DNA of 64,000 bases from Paragorgia papillata (Eukaryota > Cnidaria > Anthozoa > Scleralcyonacea > Coralliidae): assembly GCA_035771165.1 (NCBI GenBank), contig JAWNZC010000314.1:1661501-1725500 (forward strand). The letters are read 5' to 3'. The translations under genes were made by a program, and so were the position numbers. Shown here in pieces: positions 1 through 11,517 of the stretch (the first letter of the stretch is position 1; each line of letters starts with the position of its first letter). The notes under the pieces were generated by a model. It had not been told where the DNA came from, searched no databases, and saw only the letters and a program-made list of their open reading frames with translations.

Positions 1-1290
1 GGAGGAGGATTCAATGATTTAATCTTAGGATTTAATGATTCAATCTTAGATTCAATGATTCAATCTTACGATTCAATTATTCAATCTTAGGATTCAATGA
101 TTCAATCTTAGGATTCAATGATTCAATCTTAGGATTCAATGATTCAGTCTTAGGATTCAATGATTCAATCTTAGGATTCAATGATTCAATCTTAGGATTC
201 AATGATTCAATCTTATGATTCAATGATTCAGTCTTAGGATTCAATGATTCAATCTTAGGATTTAATGATTCAATCTTAGGATGCAATGATTCAATCTTAG
301 GATTCAATGATTCAATCTTAGGATTCAATGATTCAATCTTATAGGAATCAATCTTACGATTGCAATCAAGATATCCCTCCCTTCTGAGAGGATGCAGCGA
401 TTTGATGTACCTCTTCTTATAAAACACCGTCTCACGTTAGTGTGGTATTTATTTAGTCATAGACGCGCTACCAAAACATATATTTTAAGGGGAGGAAGAG
501 GAGGAGAAAGAGGGAGGAGGAGGAGGATTCAATGATTTAATCTTAGGATTTAATGATTCAATCTTAGATTCAATGATTCAATCTTACGATTCAATTATTC
601 AATCTTAGGATTCAATTATTCAATCTTAGGATTCAATGATTCAGTCTTAGGATTCAATGATTCAATCTTAGGATTCAATGATTCAATCTTAGGATTCAAT
701 GATTCAATCTTATGATTCAATGATTCAGTCTTAGGATTCAATGATTCAATCTTAGGATTCAATGATTCAATCTTATGATTCAATGATTCAATCTTAGGAT
801 TCAATTATTCAATCTTAGGATTCAATAATTCAATCTTAGGATTCAATAATTCAATCTAAGGATTCAATCTCAGGATTCAAGGATTCAATGTTAGGATTCA
901 ATGATTCAATCTTAGGATTCAATGATTCAATCTTAGGATTCAATGATTCAATCTTAGGATTCAATGATTCAATCTTAGGATTCAATGATTCAATCTTAGG
1001 ATTCAATGATTCATTCTTAGGATTCAATAATTCAATTTAGGAGTCAATCTCAGGATTCAATGATTCAATCTTAGGATTCAATGATTCAATCTTAGGATTC
1101 AATGATTCAATCTTAGGATTCAATTATTCAATCTTAGGATTCAATGATTCAATCTTAGGATTCAATGATTCAATCTTACGATTCAATGATTCAATCTTAG
1201 GATTCAATTATTCAATCTTAGGATTCAATTATTCAATCTTAGGATTCAATGATTCAATCTTAGGATTCAATGATTCAATCTTATAGGAAT
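1..1290. repeat. 21-bp minisatellite, two blocks
   Basis: Tandem copies of a 21-bp unit close to ATTCAATGATTCAATCTTAGG fill 1-352 and about 526-1290, with point variants (ATTATTC, AATAATTC, CTTACG, CTTATG). Because 21 is a multiple of three, the minus strand stays open and would read as heptads IESLNPK; this is a by-product of the period, with no flanking coding context. The two blocks are separated by a non-repetitive spacer that recurs after the second block. Confidence 0.95.
341..520. repeat. Spacer of higher-order repeat (twin at 1281-1460)
   Basis: The segment beginning TATAGGAATCAATCTTACG and ending in a GGAGGAAGAGGAGG purine run occurs again 940 bp downstream with only a few changes. 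Minisatellite block plus spacer therefore form a higher-order unit, and the window starts inside one unit. Confidence 0.9.
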
Positions 1291-1429
1291 CAATCTTACG
1301 ATTGCAATCAAGATATCCCTCCCTTCTGAGAGGATGCAGCGATTTGATGTACCTCTTCTTATAAAACACCGTCTCACTTTAGAGTGGTATTTATTTAGTC
1401 ATAGACGCGCTACCAAAACATATATTTTA

Positions 1430-1620
1430 AGGGGAGGAAGAGGAGGAGAAAGAGGTAGGAGGAGGAGGATATAGAGGGGGAGGAGGAGAAAGAGGAGGAG
1501 GAGGAGGAGAAAGAGGATATAGAGGGAGGAGGAGGATAAAGAGGGGGAGGAGGAGGAGGAGAAAGAGGAGGAGGAAGATGAGGGAAAGATAAAAGGAAGA
1601 TAAGGAAGATAAGATGAAGT
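1430..1620. repeat. Purine-rich (AGG)n tract
   Basis: Almost uninterrupted A/G on the plus strand, built from GAGGAGG and AAGAGG words. Such homopurine tracts can form triplexes. No gene is visible. Confidence 0.85.
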
Positions 1621-1850
1621 TAAACTATAGCCTTAGTTAGGATTATGACTATGACTATATCTTAGGATTATGACTACATGGCTATATTACTATGGCTATG
1701 ACTATATGATTAAATGACTATATGACTACATGACAAAACGACTATGATTAGGACTATAATAATTAGGACTATGTCATAGGACTACGACTATGTGATAAGG
1801 CCTACAGTCTTAGGACTACGTACTATGACTATGACTATATGATAGGGGGA
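1621..1850. repeat. Degenerate ACTATG repeat
   Basis: Loose tandem words GACTATG, ACTATAT and TAGGACTA with variable spacing. It looks like a decayed short-period satellite next to the purine tract. Confidence 0.7.
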
Positions 1851-2010
1851 GTTTAGCGCATCCCCGGGGGAATTATATGGTGCCCCGGGGGTGTTTGGCG
1901 TATCTATGGAGACGTTTTGGGCTGCCCGGGGGTGATCGGGGTACCCTTAGGGGTGTTTGGGGATACCCGGGGGTGATGGGGATACCCTTGGGGAAGTTTG
2001 GTGGTTTCAA
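1848..2010. repeat. G-rich short tandem repeat
   Basis: Repeats around CCCGGGGGTG and TACCCTTGGGG spaced by 20-30 bp. Several GGGG/GGGGG runs lie close together and could form a G-quadruplex. A short open frame here is explained by the repeat. Confidence 0.65.
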
Positions 2011-2074
2011 GATTAATGGAAGATCTAGGAGCCGAGCCTCTGCTCTGAACTACGTATTCTATGTTTTATGCTAG

Positions 2075-3200
2075 ATGCGTCACTGATCGCTACTTCGCCC
2101 AAACTTGTACGAACTAGTATTGTAATGATAGAATAAGCCGTTCCACACGCGTTGACGACATCGTTTTTGACGCTACATCAAGCGATATCCCGTGGAGTGA
2201 ATATCACGAGCCACGCGCGTGATTACCTTAGGCGAAATAACTCTGCTACGAGGATATTACCCTTTGAGAAAATGTTTTATAATTATTTATAATAATGTTT
2301 ATAGTTTTATAATTTTTTATGGTCTATCACCTGCGCTATTTCAGTTATGTTTTCTATCATATATTGAGCCAGTGTTCATTGGTGAAAAAGTGATTTTGAG
2401 AGAACAATCTAGACGCCGTTTACATGCGAATTGTCAGACAAAAAGTGCTTAATACTCACAGTAGGTGCTCTCCACTCTCCTTCGCTTTTCTTTCTTATAT
2501 TTTTATTTTTGGCAAGTTGGGTAAAGACGGTTAAGTATCATTAGTACTTTTGACGGCGGTAAACATTTATTTAAAGTAAATCTTAGCCTTAGTTATATCG
2601 TGTATTTGCCCTCAAACGCACTCGTGTATTGAAATAATATTTGCCGTGTACGCGTAAACATTCAGATTTAGCGCTCAGATGGAGTGGCAATAATTCTTCT
2701 GTGAATCGGTTAATTGTAAAACAATTTGCCTAAGATCTGGTTTTAGACAGAGGTTGACAGGAGATACGCATAAACTAGACACTCGTAGCAGTCTTGCCCA
2801 ATCATGTCATTCCGGTCTACACGCGTTCGTCATGCGTGATGCTATGCATTCGTCATGCGTTCGTCATACGTGACGCTATGCATTCGTCATGCGTGACGCA
2901 TGCTGAATATTAATGAGGCGGCATCCCTTTGATACGCTATGTGGAGGGGGGGAGTTATCTACTCGCGGCATCAAAATTATTTAATGGAGTGTGGGCGCTG
3001 TTGAATCTAATCAGTTGAGATATCTCGAGCCGTTCCATTCAACTATTGTGTTTTGAGGAACTAAACGTTCTCCCTGCATAATTGCAGAAGCACATTAATA
3101 ACAAAACAAGTCGAGTTGCACTGTTCTACCTCTGTTCCAAGGTAGAACTCGTACTCCATGCTGCATTCTCTAATTTCTTATTGATTTCCGTGTTATTTAC
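2075..3200. other. No gene seen
   Basis: Unique-looking AT-rich DNA with no supported coding region. A small tandem patch at about 2823-2905 repeats words such as ATTCGTCATGCGTGACGCTATGC. Confidence 0.6.
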
Positions 3201-3206
3201 TGTAAA

Positions 3207-3955
3207 ATTAAAGTGCCTATGCAACGAAATTTTTAAGTTGGAGAAAATAACATTAAATTTAAGTTTGACATTACTTCTTTCGATTGTGAAAGTTTCAGGG
3301 CGAATAATTAAAGGAAAGTATGTTTGTTGAGAGTTTGAAAAACGGGCTTTCGGCCCAAAACGTCGAGACATATTTTATTCCACAACTAATGACATCACTA
3401 GGATCTACATGAATTATTATTGTTATCGAACAGACTGTTCAAAACACTCTTTAGAAAACTGAACTCTCGTGGGAAAGTGTTCACAAAGGTGTGTAAAATT
3501 TATTCATACCGAATTATTTGTTTTAAAATATTCATAGTCGAAGCTGTATCCAACTTTAGTCGTCTTATGAGTAATTAAGAATATACTGTCGATTTTCGAC
3601 AACTAAAATATGTTCGTGAATAGTTCACTTATGAAATTCGAAGTTTCTAACCACAAAATGAACGACAAAATCCCTTTATTGTCTCGTTATGTACACACCA
3701 TTGCGTCAAGAGTTTAGAACTAGGCAATCAGAATTTGGGGTCTGGATCGAGTGATGTCATTAGTTGTGCAACTGTGCCAACTATTTTAACGATGTCTCAA
3801 TTTTTAGGGGGAAAAGCACGGTCTTCAAACGCTAAATAAACATACTTCCATTTAATTGTTCGTCCTAAACCTTTCACAGTCGAAAGAAGCGATATCAAAC
3901 ATTACTTTAATGTTATTAACGCCTACTTGGAAATTTCGTTGCTAGGCATTTTAAG
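3207..3955. mobile_element. Foldback element, family A
   Basis: The left arm (3207-3335, starting TTAAAGTGCCTATGCAACG) recurs as an inverted, diverged copy at about 3838-3955. The interior has no ORF. The left arm and interior recur in direct orientation at 33373-33740, so this is a dispersed non-autonomous family. Confidence 0.75.
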
Positions 3956-4421
3956 GTTCCCTTACACAAGTAGCACGTTTCTCAATCCTCGCAAATAATA
4001 TCTCAGCTGAGGATCATCCCTAAAATTTAAAACTTAATTGTATTGTTTGCAACAGCTGTGTATGTGAGGAAACAAAATAACCTCCAAATTCTACTGGAGA
4101 TGAAGATTGAGGAACACTTCACAATCTCAAGTGACAGATAACTGAATATGATTCTATAAAATTCACTCTTAAACGTGTGGAGAACTCCAAATGTTCCTCA
4201 ATCTTAGGGTCTTGGTAAATCTTCTCTAGGTCCCCAAATCACACTTTTTTCCAGCTAAGGTCTGTTTACTGGTGCGGTTAATTTGTTATATTTGATTACT
4301 TTTGACCCAAATGACACACCACAGTGTATCTTAAAATTTTTGTTTTGTTGCTTATATTCTTCAAACACTACTTAATTTACTAAAACAATATTGCACAAAA
4401 TTTATAGAACACTGCAATTAC

Positions 4422-4558
4422 CTGATTAGCTAACATGAAAGCCCTCCCAGTTCTTGTAGCGTCGCCTTCTAACTTTGACCAAACCAATCCATTGATATAC
4501 TGCAGTAAGTCAGCTTTTGTTTTTATTTCTCCCAAACCCAGCAACACTTTAGTTCTTT
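4422..4558 (-). pseudogene. Partial duplicate of VWA exon
   Basis: This is a diverged second copy of the 3' half of the VWA exon at 4624-4934. It retains the coding pattern GDATRTGRA and the splice donor (CAG then GTAATT on the minus strand), and the intron sequence just after the donor is also similar. It looks like a tandem duplication of about 200 bp. It lacks the N-terminal half of the VWA fold (no DxSxS metal-site motif), so alone it cannot form a domain; an alternative terminal exon is possible but not shown. Confidence 0.65.
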
Positions 4559-4623
4559 CTTGGGTACTTTACAAAACTACTCACATGCAAAAACGTTTTC
4601 ACGAAATTTATAGAAAGGATTAC

Positions 4624-4934
4624 CTGATTAGCTATCATGATAGCCCTCCCAGTTCTCGTCGCATCGCCTTCTACCTCCCCCCAATCCAATCCATGGATAT
4701 AGTCCAGTAAGTCATCTTTTGTTGTTTTTTGTCCAAAATGCAGCAACACTTTAGTTTTTTTCTCGGTACTAAAGGTGATTATGCCCAGATGTGTTCCTTC
4801 CGGACCAACATTTAAATCCTCGCTGTTGATGAGATTCCTGAAGAAGTCTTTTACTTCGTTATCAAAAGCGCTTTTGCCAATAGATCTTGAATTGTCCCAA
4901 ATTATCAGGAGATCAATCTTACACTCTGGGAAGA
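4624..4934 (-). CDS. von Willebrand factor A domain exon
   Basis: This minus-strand exon encodes the first part of a VWA domain. It reads KIDLLIIWDNSRSIG, with a DxSxS metal-ion-dependent adhesion motif (DNSRS), then the hydrophobic strand THLGIITFST, then GDATRTGRAI, where the second T fits the third metal ligand. It ends at a good donor (CAG then GTAATC). The acceptor I favour (..GTGGAAAG) leaves two bases, which complete the one-base overhang of the exon at 6151-6496, so the two exons join in frame. VWA domains of this type occur in secreted or surface adhesion and matrix proteins. The rest of the domain should lie in further 3' exons (lower coordinates), which I could not identify. The intervening intron carries a foldback element. 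No specific gene name is justified. Confidence 0.75.
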
Positions 4935-5031
4935 CTTTCCACAAAAACTCTTAATCAATAATTGATGAGGAAAACACAAATCAGTTTCATGTCGGTTTTA
5001 TGATCTGATAAAAACTCCTCCTTATTGCATA

Positions 5032-5412
5032 AACTAGATTTCAGTTTGTTTGATGTGCAAATTAAACATTTTAACGTCACATGTGCATAATGAGTTGTTG
5101 AAAAGAGTTATATATCTTTGCTATTATCAAACCAAAATAATTCGAGGGAAGCATGTGCGTGTGTTTCGCCCAGAACACTAAACATGTAGATTTTCAAGTG
5201 ATTATATTTGACAATAGCAAAGATATTTAACGTTTTTCGATAACTCATTATGCACGTGTGACGTCGCAACATGTGACATTTACATCAAACAAACTGAAAT
5301 ATCTCAAGAACGAAGCAAGGAAACGATAAACTGCCAAAGATGTTACTCTGCCATTTTAAGTGCTCTTTCAAATAAGACAAACTTAATTTTCGTTTCATGG
5401 GCACTTTAAAAA
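5032..5412. mobile_element. Foldback MITE, family B (copy 1)
   Basis: Arms around 5040-5130 and 5214-5310 are inverted copies sharing ACGTCACATGTGCATAATGAG-like and ATATCTTTGCTATT words. The right end reads AAGACAAACTTAATTTTCG then GGGCACTTTAAA. The left outer end is truncated. Related copies lie at about 53200-53555 and 63318-63765. No ORF. It sits in the intron of the VWA gene. Confidence 0.8.
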
Positions 5413-5980
5413 AATAAATTTGAATTTGACTGGCGAAAAATTGAAATGTAAATACTGATCATATTTACATTCATAATTTTGTTGACTGTATGAGTGTACA
5501 CAATAATTCTAAAATAAAGAGATTTTGAATGGTATGCAAAAAGGATTTTCTTTTTGAACACGAGCAAATTTAATTTGCATTGATTTGTACTATAAATATG
5601 GTGGATTCAACATTTTTGTAGAATACCAGCTGTCTTCATAATTATGATATTTTGTTTCTTTTGATGTTTCGGCTATAGCTAGCTCAACTCCCAAATGCTC
5701 ATATATAAAAAGTTTGTTGATTCTTCAAACTACACAATAATGCTAAAATAAGAAGGTGTGGACTTAGAAAAATTTCTTGTCTTAAACTTATAAAAAACCC
5801 TCAGAAATCACTAAAATCTTGTCAGAAATAGTTAGTTAACCCGAATTTGACCGCTTCACTACACTACATCGAAGAAAATAGCATGCTTAGTTTTTTTCTG
5901 TAATTTCTCGTTCTCCCAAACTTCCACTCGTGTTTCTGTAACTCTATATAGAAACACGGAAAATGTTTTCTATTTCTTAA

Positions 5981-5982
<2 letters not shown>

Positions 5983-6014
<32 letters not shown>
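5983..6014. repeat. (TA)n microsatellite
   Basis: Pure dinucleotide run. Confidence 0.95.
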
Positions 6015-6017
<3 letters not shown>

Positions 6018-6150
6018 GATGTGGTCATAAGGCAACTAGGTGTTATGTATATTATAGCCTGAGTGGAGCGTGACATCTTTGCTCTAAATGTAACGTCAGT
6101 CGCTATGCAACTAAGCTATGGTTGCAGACAAACCTGTACTGTACATTTAC

Positions 6151-6496
6151 CTTTAGGCCCCAAGATACCACGGTTAGGGCAAAGTATACGGTATTGGCGA
6201 ACTCTATCCTCAAGACTTTCCTTGATGAGCTTGCAACAGCTGGACGACTGACCATCAGGGTTATAGATGCATTGTTTGCGATACTCACGACGGTCTTCAT
6301 AATACTCTTTTAATCTTTTCTCACAAAAGCTTTCTTCTGCACCATTAGCAAATGCCAGTCTTGTAGACCGCAAACAATAAAACAGTGTAATTATAAAAAG
6401 CGATCTTATCAAAATGAGATTTCGTCTTCTGATTTTGTTGTCTTGGGCTGACATATCTTCAATGGCTAGTCGGATCTTATTAAGGACGGCTTCGAA
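6151..6496 (-). CDS. Secreted Cys-rich N-terminal exon of VWA gene
   Basis: The minus-strand coding region starts at 6454 (MSAQDNKIRRR). An Arg-rich stretch and a hydrophobic core (LFIITLFYCL) followed by TRLAFANGAE look like a signal peptide or a type II signal anchor. A mature Cys-rich segment follows, with about five Cys in 60 residues (SFCEKRLKEYY, KQCIYNPDG, SSCCKLIKE, ILCPNRG). The exon ends at a donor (CCTAAAG then GTAAAT) with a one-base overhang that matches the VWA exon at 4934. Upstream is a plausible acceptor (TTCTTCACAG), so a 5' UTR exon may exist. I infer a secreted or membrane protein with a Cys-rich module then a VWA domain. The family of the Cys-rich part is not recognised. 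Confidence 0.6.
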
Positions 6497-6705
6497 GCTG
6501 TGAAGAAAAGTTTTATTTAAATGTTTAGAATATGAAATATTAAAGATTAAAAAAGTGCCGATCACATTTTGGTCTTTGTATTTATTTATAATCTTTGACA
6601 CTTTCTGATAGGAATTACTTAATATTATAACCAACTAAACTTAGTCTACTAAAGTTTTATCTTTTTCTGCTAAAGTTGGCTTGTTATTTACAGGAAATGA
6701 CGTTA

Positions 6706-6769
6706 AAGCCTGGTTTCCATATAGTTGTAATTGTTGTAATTCAGTCCGCGATTGATCGGCCATTGTTTG
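6706..6769. repeat. Foldback element interrupted by BEL insertion
   Basis: AAGCCTGGTTTCCATATAG followed by GTTGTAATTGTTGTAATTC is the left arm of a foldback family. Matching sequence (TTTCCATATATAGTTGTAA) continues at 12650-12690 beyond the BEL element, so the retrotransposon landed inside it. The same opening motif starts elements at 22799 and 43400. Confidence 0.6.
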
Positions 6770-6774
6770 CAATC
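6770..6774. other. BEL target-site duplication, left
   Basis: CAATC directly precedes the 5' LTR and recurs at 12635-12639 directly after the 3' LTR. Five bases is normal for BEL/Pao integrases. Confidence 0.8.
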
Positions 6775-7042
6775 TGTTGGGAATTGTGTGAACATTTTAT
6801 TATGGATTATCGTTATGGTTGTGTGTGATGAGTGAGGAGAGTCAGAGCGGATGTTAGAAGGAGTGGCTGAGTGTGAAATATGAATACATAAGAGAGAGAG
6901 ACTTTGAGAAGTAAGAGAGATATGTGCGTGAGAGATTGAGAGATATAGTCAGTGAGAGAATTGGAAATATATGTTAGAAACTTGCGTATATTATCAGTGA
7001 TTTGGCTGCGAAAGAGCCGCGGTACCTACTGCATTCGCAACA
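6775..7042 (+). mobile_element. BEL/Pao 5' LTR
   Basis: The 268-bp direct repeat starts TGTTGGGAATTG and ends ATTCGCAACA, giving the canonical TG...CA ends. It matches 12367-12634 base for base as far as I can read. The likely primer-binding region (TGGCACCTCCGACGGG) starts a few bases downstream of its end. Confidence 0.93.
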
Positions 7043-7094
7043 CAGTGGCACCTCCGACGGGATCGTGAGAAGAACCCAGTAAAACCCAACAGTG

Positions 7095-7893
7095 ATGGAA
7101 GATAAAGTGAAGGGAAAGCTGCAGTTATTGCGGCTGACTTTAAACAAAACAAAGGCTATAGTGGAAAAAGGAAATCTTGAAAAGATACAACGCCATACAG
7201 ACGCATTACGCACGATCGTAAGTGCAGTGGAAGAACTTAAGATCGAAGCAGAACAAGAGAAACTAGACGGTGGTAAACATATGGACGAAGTCGAGACATG
7301 GGGCAAAGAAATCGAAGAGAAAACTGATGAGGGAGACACGGAAATTCTGAATTTACAACGCTACCTAGACGACGCTGCTGCGAAGAAAGCGAGTGAAAAG
7401 AAGGCAGATGAATTTGCTCTAGTTGCGCAACAACGTGAAGAACAGCTGAAGTTTGAGAAATACCAGCTAGAGCAAAGGATATCACTAGAACCGAAAGGAC
7501 AAGCCATAAACAAGCCTGAGGATAAACAGCGCGTGAAATTACCAAAGCTTGTGATCACCAAGTTTGACGGAAACGCTAGAAAAATGGCTCTCGTTTTGGA
7601 ATAAGTTTGAAGCCGAGATCGACTCTACGAATATGGTGGCGGTAACGAAATTTGCGTACCTAAAAGAGCTGGTGGAACCCAAAGTAAGAGAAACCATTGA
7701 TGGATTGCCGTTCTCGACTGAAGGCTACGAACGTGCCAAGAATATTTTAAAGACGGAGTATGGCAACGTAAGTGAAATTATAAATGCTTACATTGATAAT
7801 ATTGTGGGCTTACCAGTTATTACGGGGACTAAACCTGAGAAGATACACCAGTTTTATCATACCCTTAGCTATAACGTAGCCTACAGTCGTTAG
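7095..7893 (+). pseudogene. BEL/Pao gag, N-terminal region, frame broken
   Basis: The first frame starts at the ATG at 7095 and encodes a highly charged, coiled-coil-like segment rich in E/K/A (about residues 1-150), then the conserved KLPKLVITKFDG entry to the DUF1759 gag domain. An extra base in an A run near 7580 ends this frame. The domain continues in another frame from 7584 (LSFWNKFEAEI, KFAYLKELV, GYERAKNIL), which is the family pattern FW..F....KF.YL...L....Y..A...L. That frame stops at 7891-7893 just after a small insertion. Gag forms the particle that packages element RNA. Confidence 0.85.
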
Positions 7894-9161
7894 AAAGTTT
7901 GGGGAAGCTTAAAGAGTGTTCGGGTATGGTGCGCAGCGTATTAAACAAATTGAAGGGGATTAAAGCTGATTTGGTTAGAGGACAAGCGGGATGGCAGTCG
8001 TGGGACTTTCCCCAGTTAACCCAAGCTCTGCGAACCTGGAAGGAAATCCACCCCATCGAAGTTCCTCGCGAAGAGAAACCTCGCGAAAAATCACCGCCAT
8101 TCAACAAAGGTTTTCAATCAAAACAAGAGAGTGTTCCCCCCCGAAAGTGCGTGTATTGTGATGACGTGGCCCACAAGTCTTCGGTATGTCAAGTGGTTAA
8201 ATCCCCCGCTGACCGCAGACAAAAGCTACAAGAAAAGGGGCTTTGCTTTAATTGCACGGGGAGCAGGCACCGAGCAGCGCAGTGTCGAAGCCGTACAGTT
8301 TGCCAACATTGTAAGAGAAAACATCATTCTTCGATCTGCGAGCAAGAAGGCGCAAACCCAGCGTTGACAGCGACAGAAGAAGGTGAGAATGTATGCCATC
8401 CGGTGGTAGTCGTTGACGTAAATGGTGTTAAATGTCGAGCGTTGCTAGACACCGGGGCGACTGGTTCGTACGCTTCAGCTTATCTGTTAGATCTGTTGAA
8501 CGTCAAACCAATACGGAAGATTAGACGTCGCATACAAACGATAACAGGAACTGTGACCAAGAACATCGAAGTTTACAATGTGACGGTGAGCGACACAAAA
8601 GGAAGCTGTGTCATTCCGGTATGCGTGACAAGAGTCGAAAGAGGAGAACTGTTGTCATTAAAGAATCCTAATTACGCCAAGATGATCGAAGAATATGAGC
8701 ATTTAAAAGGAGTTCACATGGAAGATACGGACACGAAAAGAATGCTTCCTGTCCACATGATACTTGGTGCGAATGAGTACACGAAGATAAAGATGGCTGG
8801 AGATCAACGAATCGGAGCTATGGGTCAGCCTGTGGCCGAACTCACAAAGTTTGGGTGGACAATTATGTCCACGGGAAAGGAAGCCAACATGGAGAACGTA
8901 TTCCTGACTCAGACTACGGTTTCTGACTATGAACAGTTGTGCAGAATGGATGTTCTTGGTTTGGAGGACAAGCCTAGCGGAGACCAGAGTGTGGTACATG
9001 GCGAATTCCTCGAGCAACTCCAACGCAGTCCCGAAGGGTGGTACGAAACTGGACTCCCTTGGAAAGGGAACCACCCACCCTTGCCAACCAATAACGTGGG
9101 AAGTTTAAAGCGACTTGGATCCCTCGTAAAATCGGCTGAGAAAGACCGGGATGATGGATGA
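7894..9161 (+). pseudogene. BEL/Pao gag C-term, zinc knuckles and aspartic protease
   Basis: After the frame change the reading continues (LGKLKECSGMV). Zinc-binding clusters follow (CVYCDDVAHKSSVC, CFNCTGSRHRAAQC, CQHCKRKHHSSIC), typical of BEL gag. Then comes a retropepsin-like protease with the catalytic LLDTGATGSYAS at about 8450. The frame ends at 9159-9161 in a different phase from the downstream reverse transcriptase, so gag-pol is broken here too. Whether this copy could ever be translated through a natural frameshift cannot be said; BEL elements usually carry a single ORF. Confidence 0.9.
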
Positions 9162-11505
9162 CTACGACGCCATTATTCAAAGCCAATTGGAGGAAGGAAT
9201 CGTTGAGAAGGCAGAAAAGTCTCCTACTGGTACGGAGTATTACATCCCTCACAAAGCGGTGGTGAGAGAAAACGCCGAAAGTACCAAATTACGAATCGTA
9301 TACGACGCGTCAGCCAGAGCTAACGATTCAGCACCTTCCTTAAATGACTGTCTTGAGGTTGGGCCACCACTCCAGAATCAGTTGTGGAAAGTCTTGGTGC
9401 GAGGAAGGTTCCACCCAGTCGCCTTGGCCGGAGATATCAAGAAAGCATTCCTTCAGGTGAGAATTCGAGATGAAGACCGCGACGCCTTAAGATTCCATTG
9501 GATGGATGGAAAAGACCTCCAACAAGTGCGGACCTTTCGCTTCACGAGAGCGCTTTTTGGCTTGGGGCCGTCTCCGTTTCTTCTTGGCGGAGTGATAAAG
9601 CACCACCTCGGTACCTGTCGAGCCGATCAACCCAAGTATGTGGAGGAAATTGAACGCAGCCTTTACGTGGATGACCTCATAACGGGAGGACAAACTGTTC
9701 AAGAGGCGAAAGAGATGAAAGTTGCTGCGACCGACATATTTGGCAAAGCCTGTTTCCAGTTACACAAGTGGAATTCCAACGAGACCGAAGTGGAAACGTC
9801 CGAGACGACTCAATGTGAGAAAAGCATAAGTTACGCCAAACAGCAACTGGGTGTCCAAGCAGGAGAATGCAGTCTCCTGGGATTGAAATGGAACAAACAG
9901 AACGATACTATCGGTGTTGGCTTTCCTAAGGAAGCAGCCCAATCTACCAAGAGAGGAATTCTCGGAAAGGTGGCCAGAATATACGACCCACTGGGTTTGG
10001 TCTCGCCGATCACACTACGCGGAAAGCTACTATACCGCGATGCCTGCAACGAGAAGTGCACTTGGGATGCACCCTTGTCCAAAGAGTTGACGCGTAATTG
10101 GCAGAAGTGGGAAAGCCAGCTTCCTTCGCAAGTGGACGTCCCGAGAGCCTTAACCCGAGTTCAAGAGCCAATCGAGAGCATCGCGCTCCACGCCTTTGGA
10201 GATGCCAGCGGAAAGGGGGTCGCTGCTACTGTCTACGCCATCGTAACTCAACCGACGCAAGTCAACCAAGGGCTAGTAGCCGCTAAATCACGGTTAGCCA
10301 AGCAAGGACTGACTATCCCGCGCTTGGAGCTGGTATCAGCTCATATGGCTGTCAACTTGGTCAAAAACGTCCAGGAAGCGCTGCAGGGATTTCCGATAAC
10401 AGATGTGTATTGCTGGCTGGACAGCACCGTGGCACTCTACTGGATCAGAGGGGCCGGCGAATACAAACAGTTCGTTGGCAATCGCGTTAGAAAGATTCAA
10501 GAAAGTGAACACGTGACGTGGAGGCACGTACCGACTCTAGAGAATCCGGCAGATCTTGGCAGCAGAGGCGGACCTGTGAACCAAAACGACCTGTGGTGGA
10601 ACGGTCCGAAGTGGTTATGCGATCAAGCGCAGTGGCCAGCAAATATTGTGACGGAAGCCAGTTCGGAGTCGCAGAAGGAGGCCAAAGCTGTCAAGCAACT
10701 CCTTGCCATGGAGATAGCCGACAACGATGAGTTGGATGAGCTTCTATCCAAACATACCCTCTGGCGGTCCTTGAGGGTGTGTGCTTGGATCTCGAGATTT
10801 GCGCAGAACACCAGAAGACCTAAAGCAAGCCGAACCAGAGGACCTCTTACGACAAGAGAAATCGAGGAGCAGAAGATGTTCTGGATACGACGAGTCCAAG
10901 CAAGATCTACAGATAAGTTCGAAGAAGATCGACTTCGCTTGAACTTGCAACGGAATGAAGAGGGGATACTGGAGTGTCGGGGAAGGATACAAGGACACTA
11001 CCCGGTTTATCTCCCTGACACTTCGATCTATGCTGAGAAATTGATCCAAGATGCGCACGAGGCCACACTCCACGGAGGTGTGGGCCTTACCATGGCCAGA
11101 ATCCGCGAGCACCACTGGATCCCGAGACTGAGACGTCTGGTAAGGCGCATTGTTAACCATTGTCCTGGCTGCAAGAGATTTCAGGCTACGGCAGTCGCAA
11201 GCCCTCCACCTGGATTGCTGCCAAGAGATCGTACAGAAGGTTCAACTCCATTTGAAGTAATCGGCGTCGACTACGCGGGTCCTCTGAGTTACAAGACTAA
11301 AAGACAAAGCAACAAAGAAGGTAAAGCATACCTTTTACTCTACACTTGCAGCCTCAGCAGAGCAGTCCACCTCGAGCTTCTACCAACGTTGGAAACTCAG
11401 GACTTCATTAGGAGTTTGAAAGAGTTTCGTAGCGCGTCGGGGTCGCCCAAGAAAGATCTACTCCGACAACGGGAGAACCTTTGTTGGGAGCAGCAAAGTG
11501 GTTGA
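9151..11505 (+). pseudogene. BEL/Pao pol: RT, RNase H, integrase N-part
   Basis: The reverse transcriptase opens with YDAIIQSQLEEGIVEK and LRIVYDASA, has the palm motif ALAGDIKKAFLQV, the FTRALFGLGPSPF stretch and the catalytic YVDD box at about 9666. RNase H follows (HAFGDASGKG, then a DST box). The integrase zinc region has H..H..C..C spacing (HEATLHGG, HHWIP, HCPGCKRF), then the first catalytic Asp in VIGVDYAGPL. The frame shifts near 11450 shortly before the second catalytic Asp and stops at 11503-11505. Confidence 0.93.
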
Positions 11506-11517
11506 AAATTACAATGC

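Noticed and set aside
77..804. Minus-strand heptad-repeat proteins (IESLNPK)
   Set aside because: 21-bp period keeps frames open; no start context, no non-repeat domain.
1..1290. CRISPR array
   Set aside because: Contiguous 21-bp tandem units with no spacers.
7361..10286. Minus-strand and alternate frames over the BEL element
   Set aside because: Shadows of the gag-pol frames; no domain on the opposite strand.
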